A stretch of 10,844 nt of DNA, from assembly GCA_050734915.1 (NCBI GenBank), contig JBOHUX010000068.1, forward strand, positions 1 through 10,844, read 5' to 3'. The translations under genes and the position numbers were made by a program. The DNA comes from JBOHUX01 sp050734915 (lineage in GTDB: Bacteria > Chloroflexota > Dormibacteria > Dormibacterales > Dormibacteraceae). How positions within the stretch are numbered: position 1 is the first letter of the stretch; every line of letters starts with the position of its first letter. The notes beneath the pieces were generated by a model. That model worked only from the letters and a program-made list of their open reading frames with translations. It ran no database searches and was not told the DNA's origin. Shown in pieces: positions 1 through 7,629 of the stretch.

Positions 1-4
1 GCCG

Positions 5-1036
5 ATGGCGATAGAGAGGTACTCGTATCCGTTCACGGGGATCGTGGGCCAGGAGCGGATGAAGCTGGCGCTGGTCCTCAACGCCATCAACCCCGGCATC
101 GGCGGGGTGCTGATCCGGGGCGAGAAGGGGACCGGCAAGTCGACGGCGGTGCGGGCGCTGGCGCGGCTGCTGCCGGAGCAGAAGGTGGTCGAGGGCTGCC
201 GCTTCGGCTGCCACCCGGAGGAGCCGGAGCTGCTCTGCCAGGAGTGCCGGGAGCGGATGGGGGAGGGCGGGCTGCCGGTGACGACGAGGCGGATGCGGGT
301 GGTGGAGCTGCCCATCAACGCCAGCGAGGACCGGGTGGTGGGCACCATCGACCTGGAGGCGGCGCTGCGGGAGGGGGCGCGGCGCTTCGAGCCGGGGGTG
401 CTGGCGGAGGCGAACCGGAACATCCTCTACGTGGACGAGGTGAACCTGCTCGACGACCACATCGTGGACGTGCTGCTGGACGCGGCGGCGATGGGGGTCA
501 ACGTGGTCGAGAGGGAGGGGGTCTCGGTGGTGCACCCGGCCGGCTTCATCCTGGTGGGGACGATGAACCCGGAGGAGGGCGAGCTGCGGCCGCAGTTGCT
601 CGACCGCTTCGGGCTCTGCGTCGACGTCGAGGGCATCCGCGAGATAGACCTGCGGGTCCAGATCGTCGAGAAGCGTGCCGGCTGGGAGGAGGATCCCGGC
701 CGCTTCTACGCCGATCACCGACCGGCGGAGGACGAGGTCCGGGACCGCATCTGGGGGGCGATCGAGACCTTCCCCGAGGTGGCGGTGCCCCGCGCGATGC
801 TTCACCTGATCGCCCAGATCAGCATCGCGCTGGAGGTGGATGGGCACCGGTCGGACCTCGTCTGCGCCCGCGCCGCCCAGGCCAAGGCCTCCTACGAGCA
901 GTCCGACGAGGTCGGCGTCGAGCACATCACCGGCGTGGCGGACATGGTCTACGCGCACCGCGTCCATTCGGTGCCGTTCGGGAAGCCGGGTCCCAGCATC
1001 GTGGACGTCGTCTCCCGCGTGCTCGACCGCAACTGA
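5..1036 (+). CDS. bchI: Magnesium-chelatase-type AAA+ ATPase, subunit I (BchI/ChlI family)
   Basis: This 343-residue protein is an AAA+ motor subunit of the kind that powers metal insertion into tetrapyrroles together with a VWA-domain D subunit and a large H/CobN-type subunit. Visible motifs are a Walker A loop GEKGTGKS at residues 39-46, a Walker B ILYVDEVN at 140-147, and the family signature NPEEGELRPQLLDRFG, which carries the sensor/arginine-finger region. The opening MAIERYSYPFTGIVGQE is typical of the family, so the ATG at position 5 is probably the true start although only four bases precede it. Four cysteines (C65, C69, C78, C81; CxxxC-x8-CxxC) sit in the insertion after the P-loop and could bind a metal. 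No D or H subunit lies downstream in the window, so chlorophyll synthesis cannot be claimed. Cobalt chelation or a MoxR-like chaperone role is also possible. The family call is firm and the substrate is open. Confidence 0.88.
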   Translation: MAIERYSYPFTGIVGQERMKLALVLNAINPGIGGVLIRGEKGTGKSTAVRALARLLPEQKVVEGCRFGCHPEEPELLCQECRERMGEGGLPVTTRRMRVVELPINASEDRVVGTIDLEAALREGARRFEPGVLAEANRNILYVDEVNLLDDHIVDVLLDAAAMGVNVVEREGVSVVHPAGFILVGTMNPEEGELRPQLLDRFGLCVDVEGIREIDLRVQIVEKRAGWEEDPGRFYADHRPAEDEVRDRIWGAIETFPEVAVPRAMLHLIAQISIALEVDGHRSDLVCARAAQAKASYEQSDEVGVEHITGVADMVYAHRVHSVPFGKPGPSIVDVVSRVLDRN

Positions 1037-1040
1037 CAGA

Positions 1041-1047
1041 AGGAGAA
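1041..1047 (+). promoter_or_regulatory. Ribosome binding site for the M3 peptidase
   Basis: AGGAGAA lies 13 nt before the ATG at 1061 and 4 nt after the bchI-like stop codon. The 24-nt gap shows no promoter or hairpin, so the two genes are probably co-transcribed. The spacing is somewhat long but this is the only purine-rich stretch available. Confidence 0.5.
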
Positions 1048-1060
1048 CCGAGAACAACAG

Positions 1061-2845
1061 ATGGCTCAGACCGCGACCAGGTTCGGCGCCGAGGACGTTC
1101 GCTGGCGGCTGGACGAGCTCTATGCCTCGCCGACCGATCCCGCCCTCGAGGCCGACCTCTCCTGGGGCCTGAGGACCGCGCAGGAGTTCGAGGCGAGATA
1201 CAAGGGACGTCTCGCGGAGCTGGAGCCGGCTGACTTCCGGACCATGATGGAGGACCTGGAGGAGCACTACGAGGGGACGTCGAAGCCCGGCATCTACGCC
1301 CAGCTCCTGCACTCGCAGAACACCGCCGACCCGGCCGCCGGGCGGCTGATGGCGCGGGTCCGGGAGGCGGGAGCCGAGCGGGGCAAGCACGGCGTCTTCT
1401 TCTCGCTGGAGCTCGCCCATCTCGACGACGACCGCGCGGAGCGCCTCGCGGCCGACCCCACGACCGCCCGCTATCGGCACACGATCGAGTCGGCCCGCAA
1501 GTACCGGCCCCACCAGCTCGGCGAGCCGGAGGAACGGATCCTGACCGAGTACAGCCCGGTCACCTCCGCCTGGGTGCGGCTCTTCGAGGAGCTCTGCGCG
1601 GCCATCCGCGTCGAGGTGCGGGGTGACGAGATGGCGCTCGAGGAGGCGCTCTCGATGCAGTACCAGGGCGACCGCGAGCTCCGCAAAGCGGCCGCGGAGG
1701 GGGTCACCGCCGCCCTCCGGCGGGACCTACGGACCCGCGCCTACGTCTTCAACGTGATGCTGCAGGAGAAGGCGATCGATGATCGCGTGCGGAGCTATCC
1801 GAGCTGGATCTCGGTCCGGAACCTCGCCAACGAGACCTCCGACGCGGCCGTGCAGGCGCTGATCGAGGCGGTCACCGGCCGCTACGACGTGGTCTCCCGC
1901 TACTACCGGGCCAAGCGGCGGATGCTTGGGCTCGATCAGCTCTTCGAGTGGGACCGCTACGCCCCGGTCGGCGACGCCACCCGCGAGATCACCTGGGAGG
2001 GCGCCAAGGAACTCGTGCTGGGCACTTACCACCGCTTCTCGGCGCGGGCGGGCGGGCTCGTCGACGAGTTCTTCGAGCGATCCTGGATCGATGCCCCGGT
2101 CGCCGACGGCAAGCGCGGCGGCGCCTACTGCATGGCCGCCACGCCCCGGTTCCATCCCTTCGTGATGCTGAACTTCACGGGCAAGCTGAACGACGCGCTC
2201 ACGCTCGCCCACGAGCTCGGGCACGGGCTCCACGACCGGCTGGCCGCCGAGCAGCACATCTTCGATTTCCATCCTCCGCTGACGCTCGCCGAGACCGCCT
2301 CGGTGTTCGGGGAGGCCCTCACATTCGATCGGATCATGGCCGAGGAGGGCGACCCCAAGATCCGCCTCTCCATGCTCTGCGGCCAGGTCGAGGGAGCGAT
2401 CGCGACCATCTTCCGGCAGGTGGCCATGAACCGGTTCGAGGATGCCTGCCACGTCCTCCGGCGGCAGGAGGGCGAGCTCGCGCCGGAGAAGCTGGGCCAG
2501 CTCTGGCTCGAGAACCTGCGTCGGATGTTCGGCGACTCGCTTACCCTCACCGATGAGCACGCCGTCTGGTTCAGCTACGTCGGCCACTTCATCCACACGC
2601 CCGGCTACGTCTACGCCTACGCCTTCGGGAACCTGCTCGCGCTGTCGATCTACCAGCGCTACCGGGAGGCCGGACCCGGGTTCGTGGACTCCTACCTGGC
2701 CTTCCTGGCGGCGGGCGGCTCCCAGCGCCCCGACGAGCTGGTTCGCGGCCTGGGCATGGACGTCACCGATCCCGGGTTCTGGGACGCCGGACTGGCCATC
2801 CTCGACGGCATGGTCGGACAGGTCGAGGAGCTCGCCCAGGCCTGA
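1061..2845 (+). CDS. pepF: M3-family oligoendopeptidase F
   Basis: This 594-residue zinc metallopeptidase is predicted to be cytoplasmic and to trim short peptides. The active site is HELGH at residues 384-388, with H384 and H388 as zinc ligands and E385 as the catalytic base. E411 in LAETASVFGE is the third zinc ligand, at the spacing usual for family M3. The C-terminal HFIHTPGYVYAYAFGN block (from H509) matches the conserved substrate-binding His/Tyr segment. The N-terminal ~190 residues are the helical oligopeptidase F cap. Length fits the family, and there is no signal peptide or membrane segment. It follows the chelatase ATPase by 24 nt, but I know of no functional link between the two. 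The family assignment is certain; peptide specificity cannot be read from sequence. Confidence 0.93.
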   Translation: MAQTATRFGAEDVRWRLDELYASPTDPALEADLSWGLRTAQEFEARYKGRLAELEPADFRTMMEDLEEHYEGTSKPGIYAQLLHSQNTADPAAGRLMARVREAGAERGKHGVFFSLELAHLDDDRAERLAADPTTARYRHTIESARKYRPHQLGEPEERILTEYSPVTSAWVRLFEELCAAIRVEVRGDEMALEEALSMQYQGDRELRKAAAEGVTAALRRDLRTRAYVFNVMLQEKAIDDRVRSYPSWISVRNLANETSDAAVQALIEAVTGRYDVVSRYYRAKRRMLGLDQLFEWDRYAPVGDATREITWEGAKELVLGTYHRFSARAGGLVDEFFERSWIDAPVADGKRGGAYCMAATPRFHPFVMLNFTGKLNDALTLAHELGHGLHDRLAAEQHIFDFHPPLTLAETASVFGEALTFDRIMAEEGDPKIRLSMLCGQVEGAIATIFRQVAMNRFEDACHVLRRQEGELAPEKLGQLWLENLRRMFGDSLTLTDEHAVWFSYVGHFIHTPGYVYAYAFGNLLALSIYQRYREAGPGFVDSYLAFLAAGGSQRPDELVRGLGMDVTDPGFWDAGLAILDGMVGQVEELAQA

Positions 2846-2852
2846 TCGGCCG

Positions 2853-2874
2853 GCACCTCGTAGAGCCAAGGTGC
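2853..2874 (+). other. Small hairpin after the M3 peptidase (possible weak terminator)
   Basis: GCACCT (2853-2858) pairs with AGGTGC (2869-2874) across a 10-nt loop, starting 8 nt after the pepF stop. There is no following T-run, so intrinsic termination is doubtful. The rest of the 63-nt gap (2846-2908) shows no convincing promoter. Confidence 0.25.
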
Positions 2875-2908
2875 GGGCGGCCGCGGCGTAAGTGGCGTTC
2901 AAGGTTCA

Positions 2909-4114
2909 ATGGCAAGGTTGAGCGTTTCCCGAGCCGCGAGGTCGCCAGGCCGGATCGGCGATCCCGACACCGCGCGGGCCCGGCTCTACGAGCCCCAGGC
3001 ACTGGTCGAGCTATTCGAGCAGGGCGTCGACCGCGTGCATGGGCTCGCCTACGCACTCACCGGCGACGGGGAGACGGCGGGCGAGCTGACCAGGGAGACA
3101 TTCATCCGCGCGCTCGACCGCCTGACGGAGGTGGGGCGGCGGGTGGGCTCGGATGAGGCCGACTGGCTGGTCGTCGTGGCCGCCCAGGTGATCGTCGCGG
3201 GGGCGCCGGTGGCGGCCGGCTCTGGCCGTGCCGCGCGGACCCGGTCGGCGCTGTTCGCGCTCCGCGCCGCCGAGCTGGAGGTCCTCGCGGCCCACGTGGT
3301 GGGCGGCGTCGAGCCGCGGGCGCTGGCCGTCGCCGGGCGCCGCCGGGAGTGGTCGGTGCGCTCGCTGCTCCGGCGTGGCCTGGCGTCGGCGGGGCTCACC
3401 GAGGCGGACCTGGAGGAGCTGCCGCAGCCTCCGGCGAGCGAGGCGCTCCGAAGCCGGCTCCTGACCATCTTCCTGGCCGAGGCCGCGCAGCGCCGGGTGG
3501 GCTGGGTCCACCGCCACGACCTCCGGCTGCGCGAGAGCCACCGGCCCCAGGTCCGCAAGCTTCATCTGGGCTCGGCCCTGCTGACGGTGGTCCTGGTCGT
3601 CCTCGCCATCGCCGTCAGCGTCATGATCGCGCTGGCGGCCGGGTTCAGCGACCCCGGCTCGCCCCTCTACGGCTTCAAGCGGGGTGGCGAGAACGCCCTC
3701 CTGATGGTCACCCGCTCGCCAGTCTCGCGGTCGAACCTGGAGGTGTCGCTGGCGGGGCAGCGGCTCAAGGAGGCGGAGGTGATGGCGGCGGCGGGCGACG
3801 CGGCCAGCACGCTCGGGCTGATCGGGTCGCGCCAGCAGGACCTCCTCGCCGCCGCCGACCAGCTCCTCGGAACCGCCGACCGGAGCACCGGCTGGCTGGC
3901 CGCCCGGGACCGGCTGCAGAACGAGGCTGCGCAGTCGATCCTGGGACTCGAGCAGGCGCTGCGTGACCATGGCCAGGCGAGGGCCGGCGCCGAGCTGACA
4001 AGTCGCCAGGCCGCTTTCCAGTCCCGCTGGGGCAAGATCGCGCCCAGGCTGGCGACCCCGGCCCCGCGACCGGCCGCGAGCCCGGCCGCGAGCCTGCCGC
4101 CGCCCAGCCCCTGA
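2909..4114 (+). CDS. Membrane-anchored ECF-sigma-like protein with DUF5667-like outer domain
   Basis: I read three parts in this 401-residue protein. Residues ~26-75 resemble ECF sigma region 2 (acidic-aromatic start, then the AGELTRETFIRALDRL block). Residues ~112-162 have the length and layout of region 4, but the helix-turn-helix is poorly conserved (ALAVAGRRREWSVRSLLRRG). One transmembrane helix spans ~222-246 (ALLTVVLVVLAIAVSVMIAL). Directly after it, DPGSPLYGFKRGGENALL (248-265) and the RLKEAEVMAAAGD block strongly resemble DUF5667, a helical outer domain found beside sigma/anti-sigma genes in Actinomycetota and Chloroflexota. The tail is Pro/Ala-rich. With basic residues before the helix, the sigma-like half should be cytoplasmic and the DUF5667 part outside. 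It may be a signalling protein in which sigma and sensor parts share one chain, or a sigma relic used as an interaction domain. Start ATG 2909 has only AAGG at 2901-2904 as a weak ribosome site. Confidence 0.7.
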   Translation: MARLSVSRAARSPGRIGDPDTARARLYEPQALVELFEQGVDRVHGLAYALTGDGETAGELTRETFIRALDRLTEVGRRVGSDEADWLVVVAAQVIVAGAPVAAGSGRAARTRSALFALRAAELEVLAAHVVGGVEPRALAVAGRRREWSVRSLLRRGLASAGLTEADLEELPQPPASEALRSRLLTIFLAEAAQRRVGWVHRHDLRLRESHRPQVRKLHLGSALLTVVLVVLAIAVSVMIALAAGFSDPGSPLYGFKRGGENALLMVTRSPVSRSNLEVSLAGQRLKEAEVMAAAGDAASTLGLIGSRQQDLLAAADQLLGTADRSTGWLAARDRLQNEAAQSILGLEQALRDHGQARAGAELTSRQAAFQSRWGKIAPRLATPAPRPAASPAASLPPPSP

Positions 4115-4139
4115 CGCCCGGTCCCGAGCAGGCCGGCGT
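4114..4139 (+). terminator. Bulged hairpin after the sigma-like gene
   Basis: ACGCCCGG (4114-4121) pairs with CCGGCGT (4133-4139) with one bulged C and an 11-nt loop, beginning on the last base of the stop codon. No T-run follows. It could slow or stop transcription before the kinase operon, but the support is structural only. Confidence 0.25.
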
Positions 4140-4157
4140 GGCATCACCCTCGCCGGG

Positions 4158-4185
4158 CCGTCGATATTCGGAATTGCTCATCTAG
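4158..4185 (+). repeat. Box A: 28-nt motif upstream of the kinase operon
   Basis: This copy includes ATTCGGAATTGCTCATCTAG (4166-4185) and ends 11 nt before the kinase ATG. It matches the reverse complement of 10422-10449 at 27 of 28 positions and resembles 10626-10645 at 17 of 20. It contains a short symmetric core, TTC-G-GAA. Its place immediately before the operon start suggests a promoter or operator role; a dispersed repeat end is the alternative. Confidence 0.75.
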
Positions 4186-4188
4186 ACT

Positions 4189-4193
4189 GGAGG
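4189..4193 (+). promoter_or_regulatory. Ribosome binding site very close to the kinase start
   Basis: GGAGG is separated from the ATG at 4197 by only 3 nt, closer than usual. The next in-frame alternatives are GTG codons at 4227 and 4230, but they have no purine-rich site and would trim residues next to the phosphate-binding motif. I keep ATG 4197. Confidence 0.45.
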
Positions 4194-4196
4194 ACG

Positions 4197-5735
4197 ATGA
4201 CATCCACCACGAAGGGTTCGCCTCTCGTGGTGGCGCTGGACGTGGGGACATCGTCCGTCCGCACCCTGCTCTTCAACCAGCGCGCGCGGCCCCAGCCGGG
4301 GGCGGAGGTGCACCTCCCGTACCGCCCCCACGTGACGGCGGACGGGGCCGCCGAGGTGGACGCCGAGAAGCTGCTGCGTCTCGTCCAGCGGGCGCTCGAC
4401 GGCATCCTCGAGCGGGCCGGCCCCGGCCGCCGGGAGCGGATCGTCGCGGTCGGCATCTCGACCTTCTGGCACGGCCTGGTCGCCACCGACGCCGACGCCC
4501 GGCCGCTGACGCCTGTGTACCTGTGGTCGGACGCCAGGAGCTGGCGGGACGCCGCCCGGCTCCGGGAATCGCTCGACGCGGAGGCGATCCGGCAGCGGAC
4601 CGGATGCCTCATCCACCCCAGCTACTGGCCGGCCAAGCTGGCGTGGCTGCGCCGCCAGCAGCGCCCGCTCTGGTCGCGGGGGGTGCGCTGGCTCTCGATC
4701 GGGGACCTGCTTCACTGGCGTCTGTTCGGCACCCCCCGCACCAGCCTCTCGATGGCATCCGGAACCGGGCTCATGGGCCTGGTCGAGCGCCACTGGGACG
4801 GCCAGCTCCTGGAGGCCCTGGGGGTGGCGATCGAAGCCCTGCCCGCGCTGGCGGAGGAGGAGCGCGGCCTGCGGGCGCCCTACGCGCGGCGCTGGCCGGC
4901 GCTGGCCGAGGTGCCGTGGTTCACCGCGGCCGGGGACGGCGCGCTCGCCAACCTCGGCAGCGGCTGCCTGGACCCCCGCCAGCGCGCGATCACGGTCGGG
5001 ACCTCGGGTGCGCTTCGCGTCATGGGGGGCGGTCCGCCCGCCTCGATTCCCGCGGGGCTATGGTGCTACCGGCTGGACGCCGACCGGGTGGTGATGGGCG
5101 GTGCACTCAGCAACGGCGGCAACCTCTACGAGTGGTTCCTGCGCACCCTGGCCCTCGACGGCGGCTTGCTGGAGCGCCAGATCGCCGCGCTCGCGCCCAC
5201 CGAGCACGGCCTCACCTTCCTGCCCCTGCTGGCGGGCGAGCGCAGCCCCGGGTACGCCGTTCACGCGGCGGGCGCGATCGCGGGCCTGACCTCGGCGACC
5301 ACGCCGCGGGAGCTGGTCCGCGCGGGGCTGGAGGCGGTCTCGATCGAGTTCGGCCGGATCGACCGGCTCCTGGACCGGGTGATGCCGGCGCCCGAGCGGC
5401 TGGTCGCCAGCGGCGCGGCGCTGCTGCACTCCCCGGCCTGGATGCAGATCACCGCCGACGCGACCGGCCGCACGATCGCCACCGGCAGCGCGAAGGAGGC
5501 CTCCAGCCGGGGCGCGGCGATCAGGGCCCTGGAAGGGGTGGGGCTGGCGACGGGGGAGGAGCTGAAGCCTGCGCTGGGCCGGATCTACCGCCCGCGTCGG
5601 CGCGCGACCGAGGCCTACCGTGCCGAGATGGCACGCCAAGAGGCGCTCTACCGGGTGCTGATCACGGACCGCCTGCTCGAGAAGCCGCCCGCGCGGCGGG
5701 CGGCCGCCCTGCAGGCTGCCGCCGGATTGGGATGA
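4197..5735 (+). CDS. gntK: FGGY-family carbohydrate kinase, probably gluconokinase
   Basis: This 512-residue kinase has the ASKHA fold of FGGY sugar kinases. The N-terminal phosphate loop is ALDVGTSS with D15, the catalytic base is D247 in AAGDGALANLGSG, the second phosphate loop is ITVGTSGAL (from I265), and the adenosine segment is VASGAALLHSPAWMQI (403-418). Several blocks resemble FGGY gluconokinases more than xylulokinases: HGLVATDADARPLTP followed by WSDARS (110-115), IHP at 139-141 in the sugar lobe, and SMASGTGLMGL. That would make 6-phosphogluconate, the substrate of the Gnd enzyme encoded at the right edge of the window. Transketolase starts 12 nt after its stop, so the genes form an operon. 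FGGY substrate prediction from sequence is unreliable; xylulose, ribulose or another polyol remains possible. The family is certain, and gluconate is a context-supported inference. Confidence 0.85.
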   Translation: MTSTTKGSPLVVALDVGTSSVRTLLFNQRARPQPGAEVHLPYRPHVTADGAAEVDAEKLLRLVQRALDGILERAGPGRRERIVAVGISTFWHGLVATDADARPLTPVYLWSDARSWRDAARLRESLDAEAIRQRTGCLIHPSYWPAKLAWLRRQQRPLWSRGVRWLSIGDLLHWRLFGTPRTSLSMASGTGLMGLVERHWDGQLLEALGVAIEALPALAEEERGLRAPYARRWPALAEVPWFTAAGDGALANLGSGCLDPRQRAITVGTSGALRVMGGGPPASIPAGLWCYRLDADRVVMGGALSNGGNLYEWFLRTLALDGGLLERQIAALAPTEHGLTFLPLLAGERSPGYAVHAAGAIAGLTSATTPRELVRAGLEAVSIEFGRIDRLLDRVMPAPERLVASGAALLHSPAWMQITADATGRTIATGSAKEASSRGAAIRALEGVGLATGEELKPALGRIYRPRRRATEAYRAEMARQEALYRVLITDRLLEKPPARRAAALQAAAGLG

Positions 5736-5747
5736 AATGAAGACGAC

Positions 5748-7628
5748 ATGGCCATGAAGGAGAGCGCGACCGGAGAGCTGAAGCGCGATGAGCTCGAGTT
5801 CCTCGATGAGCTGGGCCGGCAGCTGCGCGTGGACAGCATCCGCTGCAGCACCGCGGCCGGCTCCGGGCACCCCACCTCGTCCATGTCCGCCGCCGATCTG
5901 ATGGCGGTCTTGATGGCGCGCCACCTGAGATACGACTGGAGCCGTCCCGACGATCCGTCGAACGACCATCTGATCTTCTCCAAGGGCCACGCCTCCCCTC
6001 TCTGCTATGCGGTGTTCAAGGCCGCGGGCGCGATTACCGACGAGGAGCTGCTCAGCTTTCGCAAGTTCGGTTCCCGCCTCCAGGGCCACCCGACCCCCGC
6101 CCTCCCCTGGGTGGACGTGGCCACGGGCTCACTCGGCCAGGGCCTGGCGATCGCGGTCGGCGTCGCCCTGGCGGGGCGTCACCTGGACCGGCTCCCCTTC
6201 CACGTCTGGACGCTCTGCGGCGACAGCGAGCTGGCGGAGGGCTCGATCTGGGAGGCGCTGGACAAGGGCGCGCACTACAAGCTCGGCAACCTGACCGCGA
6301 TCTTCGACGTCAACCGCCTCGGCCAGCGCGGCGAGACCGAGTACGGCTGGGACCTGGAGGTCTATCGCGCCCGCGCCCAGGCCTTCGGGTGCCAGGCGAT
6401 CGTGATCGACGGCCACGATCCCAAGGCGATCGACGCCGCCCTGACCCGGGCGCGCGGCGCCGGCGACCGGCCGACGGTGATCGTCGCCAGGACCGTCAAG
6501 GGCTCCGGTTTCAAGGAGATCGCCGACAAGGACGGCTGGCATGGCAAGGCGCTCCCGCCTGACATGGCGGAGCGGGCGATCCGGGAGCTGGGCGGGATCA
6601 GGAAGGTCACCGTCGAGGTGGCGAAGCCGGTCGGGCGATCGGCCAAGAGCCGGCCCGCGGCCGTTGAGGTCGTACTCCCCCGCTACCGAAAGGGCGATGC
6701 GGTGGCCACCCGGAAGGCCTACGGCGACGCGCTGCTGGCCCTAGGCGTCCGGCCGGAGGTGGTGGCGCTGGACGGGGAGGTCAGCAACTCGACGCACGCC
6801 GACGAGTTCGCCAAGGCGTATCCGGATCGGTTCTTCGAGATGTTCATAGCCGAGCAGCAGATGATCGCCGCCGCGGTCGGGCTCAGCGTCCGCGGGTACA
6901 CCCCCTTCGCCTCCACCTTCGCCGCCTTCCTCGCCCGCGCCTACGACTTCGTGCGCATGGCGGCCATCTCGCGGGCGAACATCCGCCTGACCGGCTCCCA
7001 TGCGGGGGTCGAGATCGGCCAGGACGGGCCTTCGCAGATGGCCCTCGAGGACCTGGCCTCGATGCGCGCGATCCACGGCTCGACCGTCCTCTATCCCAGC
7101 GACGGCACCTCGGCGGCGAAACTGGTCCGCCTGATGGCGGACACTCTGGGGGTGGTCTTCATGCGAACGACGAGGGGCGCCTACCCGGTCCTCTATGGGC
7201 CCGACGAGGAATTCACGATCGGGGGCTCCAAGATCGTGCGCTCGAGCCCCGACGACCAGGTCGCCATCCTCGGCGCGGGCGTGACCGTGCACAACGCCCT
7301 GGCGGCGGCGGACGCCCTCGCCGAGAGGCGGGTGCGGGCGCGGGTGATCGACCTCTACTCGGTCAAGCCCGTCGACGCCGAGGCCATCCGGGAGGCGGCC
7401 AGGGTGACGGACGGCAGGCTGGTGGTGGTCGAGGACCACTACCCGCAGGGGGGGCTGGGGGCGGCGGTGATGGAGGCGGTGGCGGCGGACCCGAAGCCGC
7501 CGCGCATCGTACATCTGGCCGTCCAGGGCCTGCCAGGGTCGGGGACGCCGGCGGAGCTGATCGAGGCGGCGGGGATCGGGGCGGGGCAGATCGCCGCCGC
7601 GGCGGCCCGGCTGGTGGAGGAGGGTTAG
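5748..7628 (+). CDS. tkt: Transketolase, animal-type single chain
   Basis: Transketolase moves two-carbon ketol units between sugar phosphates using thiamine diphosphate and a divalent metal in the cytoplasm. At 626 residues this one resembles the shorter animal-type enzyme (about 620 residues) more than the E. coli type (about 660). The N-terminal block TAAGSGHPTSSMSAADLMAV, SKGHASPLCYAVF and DVATGSLGQGL line up with it. The thiamine-diphosphate motif is GDSELAEGS (G158, D159, S160) ending at N189 in DVNRLGQ; the usual GDG is GDS here. The catalytic glutamate is E369 in MFIAEQQM, and GEIG-type GVEIGQDGPSQMALEDLA follows. The C-terminal domain is intact (DDQVAILGAGVTVHNALAAA, VEDHYPQGGLG). 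ATG 5748 has no strong ribosome site; ATG 5754 is an alternative two codons in. The position between kinase and tal-pgi supports a pentose phosphate role. Confidence 0.95.
   Translation: MAMKESATGELKRDELEFLDELGRQLRVDSIRCSTAAGSGHPTSSMSAADLMAVLMARHLRYDWSRPDDPSNDHLIFSKGHASPLCYAVFKAAGAITDEELLSFRKFGSRLQGHPTPALPWVDVATGSLGQGLAIAVGVALAGRHLDRLPFHVWTLCGDSELAEGSIWEALDKGAHYKLGNLTAIFDVNRLGQRGETEYGWDLEVYRARAQAFGCQAIVIDGHDPKAIDAALTRARGAGDRPTVIVARTVKGSGFKEIADKDGWHGKALPPDMAERAIRELGGIRKVTVEVAKPVGRSAKSRPAAVEVVLPRYRKGDAVATRKAYGDALLALGVRPEVVALDGEVSNSTHADEFAKAYPDRFFEMFIAEQQMIAAAVGLSVRGYTPFASTFAAFLARAYDFVRMAAISRANIRLTGSHAGVEIGQDGPSQMALEDLASMRAIHGSTVLYPSDGTSAAKLVRLMADTLGVVFMRTTRGAYPVLYGPDEEFTIGGSKIVRSSPDDQVAILGAGVTVHNALAAADALAERRVRARVIDLYSVKPVDAEAIREAARVTDGRLVVVEDHYPQGGLGAAVMEAVAADPKPPRIVHLAVQGLPGSGTPAELIEAAGIGAGQIAAAAARLVEEG
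7618..7624 (+). promoter_or_regulatory. Ribosome binding site for tal-pgi inside the end of tkt
   Basis: AGGAGGG lies within the last codons of tkt and 5 nt before the GTG at 7630. Only 1 nt separates the tkt stop (7626-7628) from that GTG, which points to translational coupling and decides the unusual start codon. Confidence 0.7.
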
Positions 7629-7629
7629 C

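Noticed and set aside
5..2845. Photosynthesis gene cluster suggested by the BchI-like gene
   Set aside because: No other bacteriochlorophyll gene is present; the neighbour is a peptidase, and BchI-like ATPases occur in many non-photosynthetic bacteria.
1727..4147. Long minus-strand open frames opposite the peptidase and the sigma-like gene
   Set aside because: Same pattern: no motifs, composition dictated by the opposite strand's codon use.
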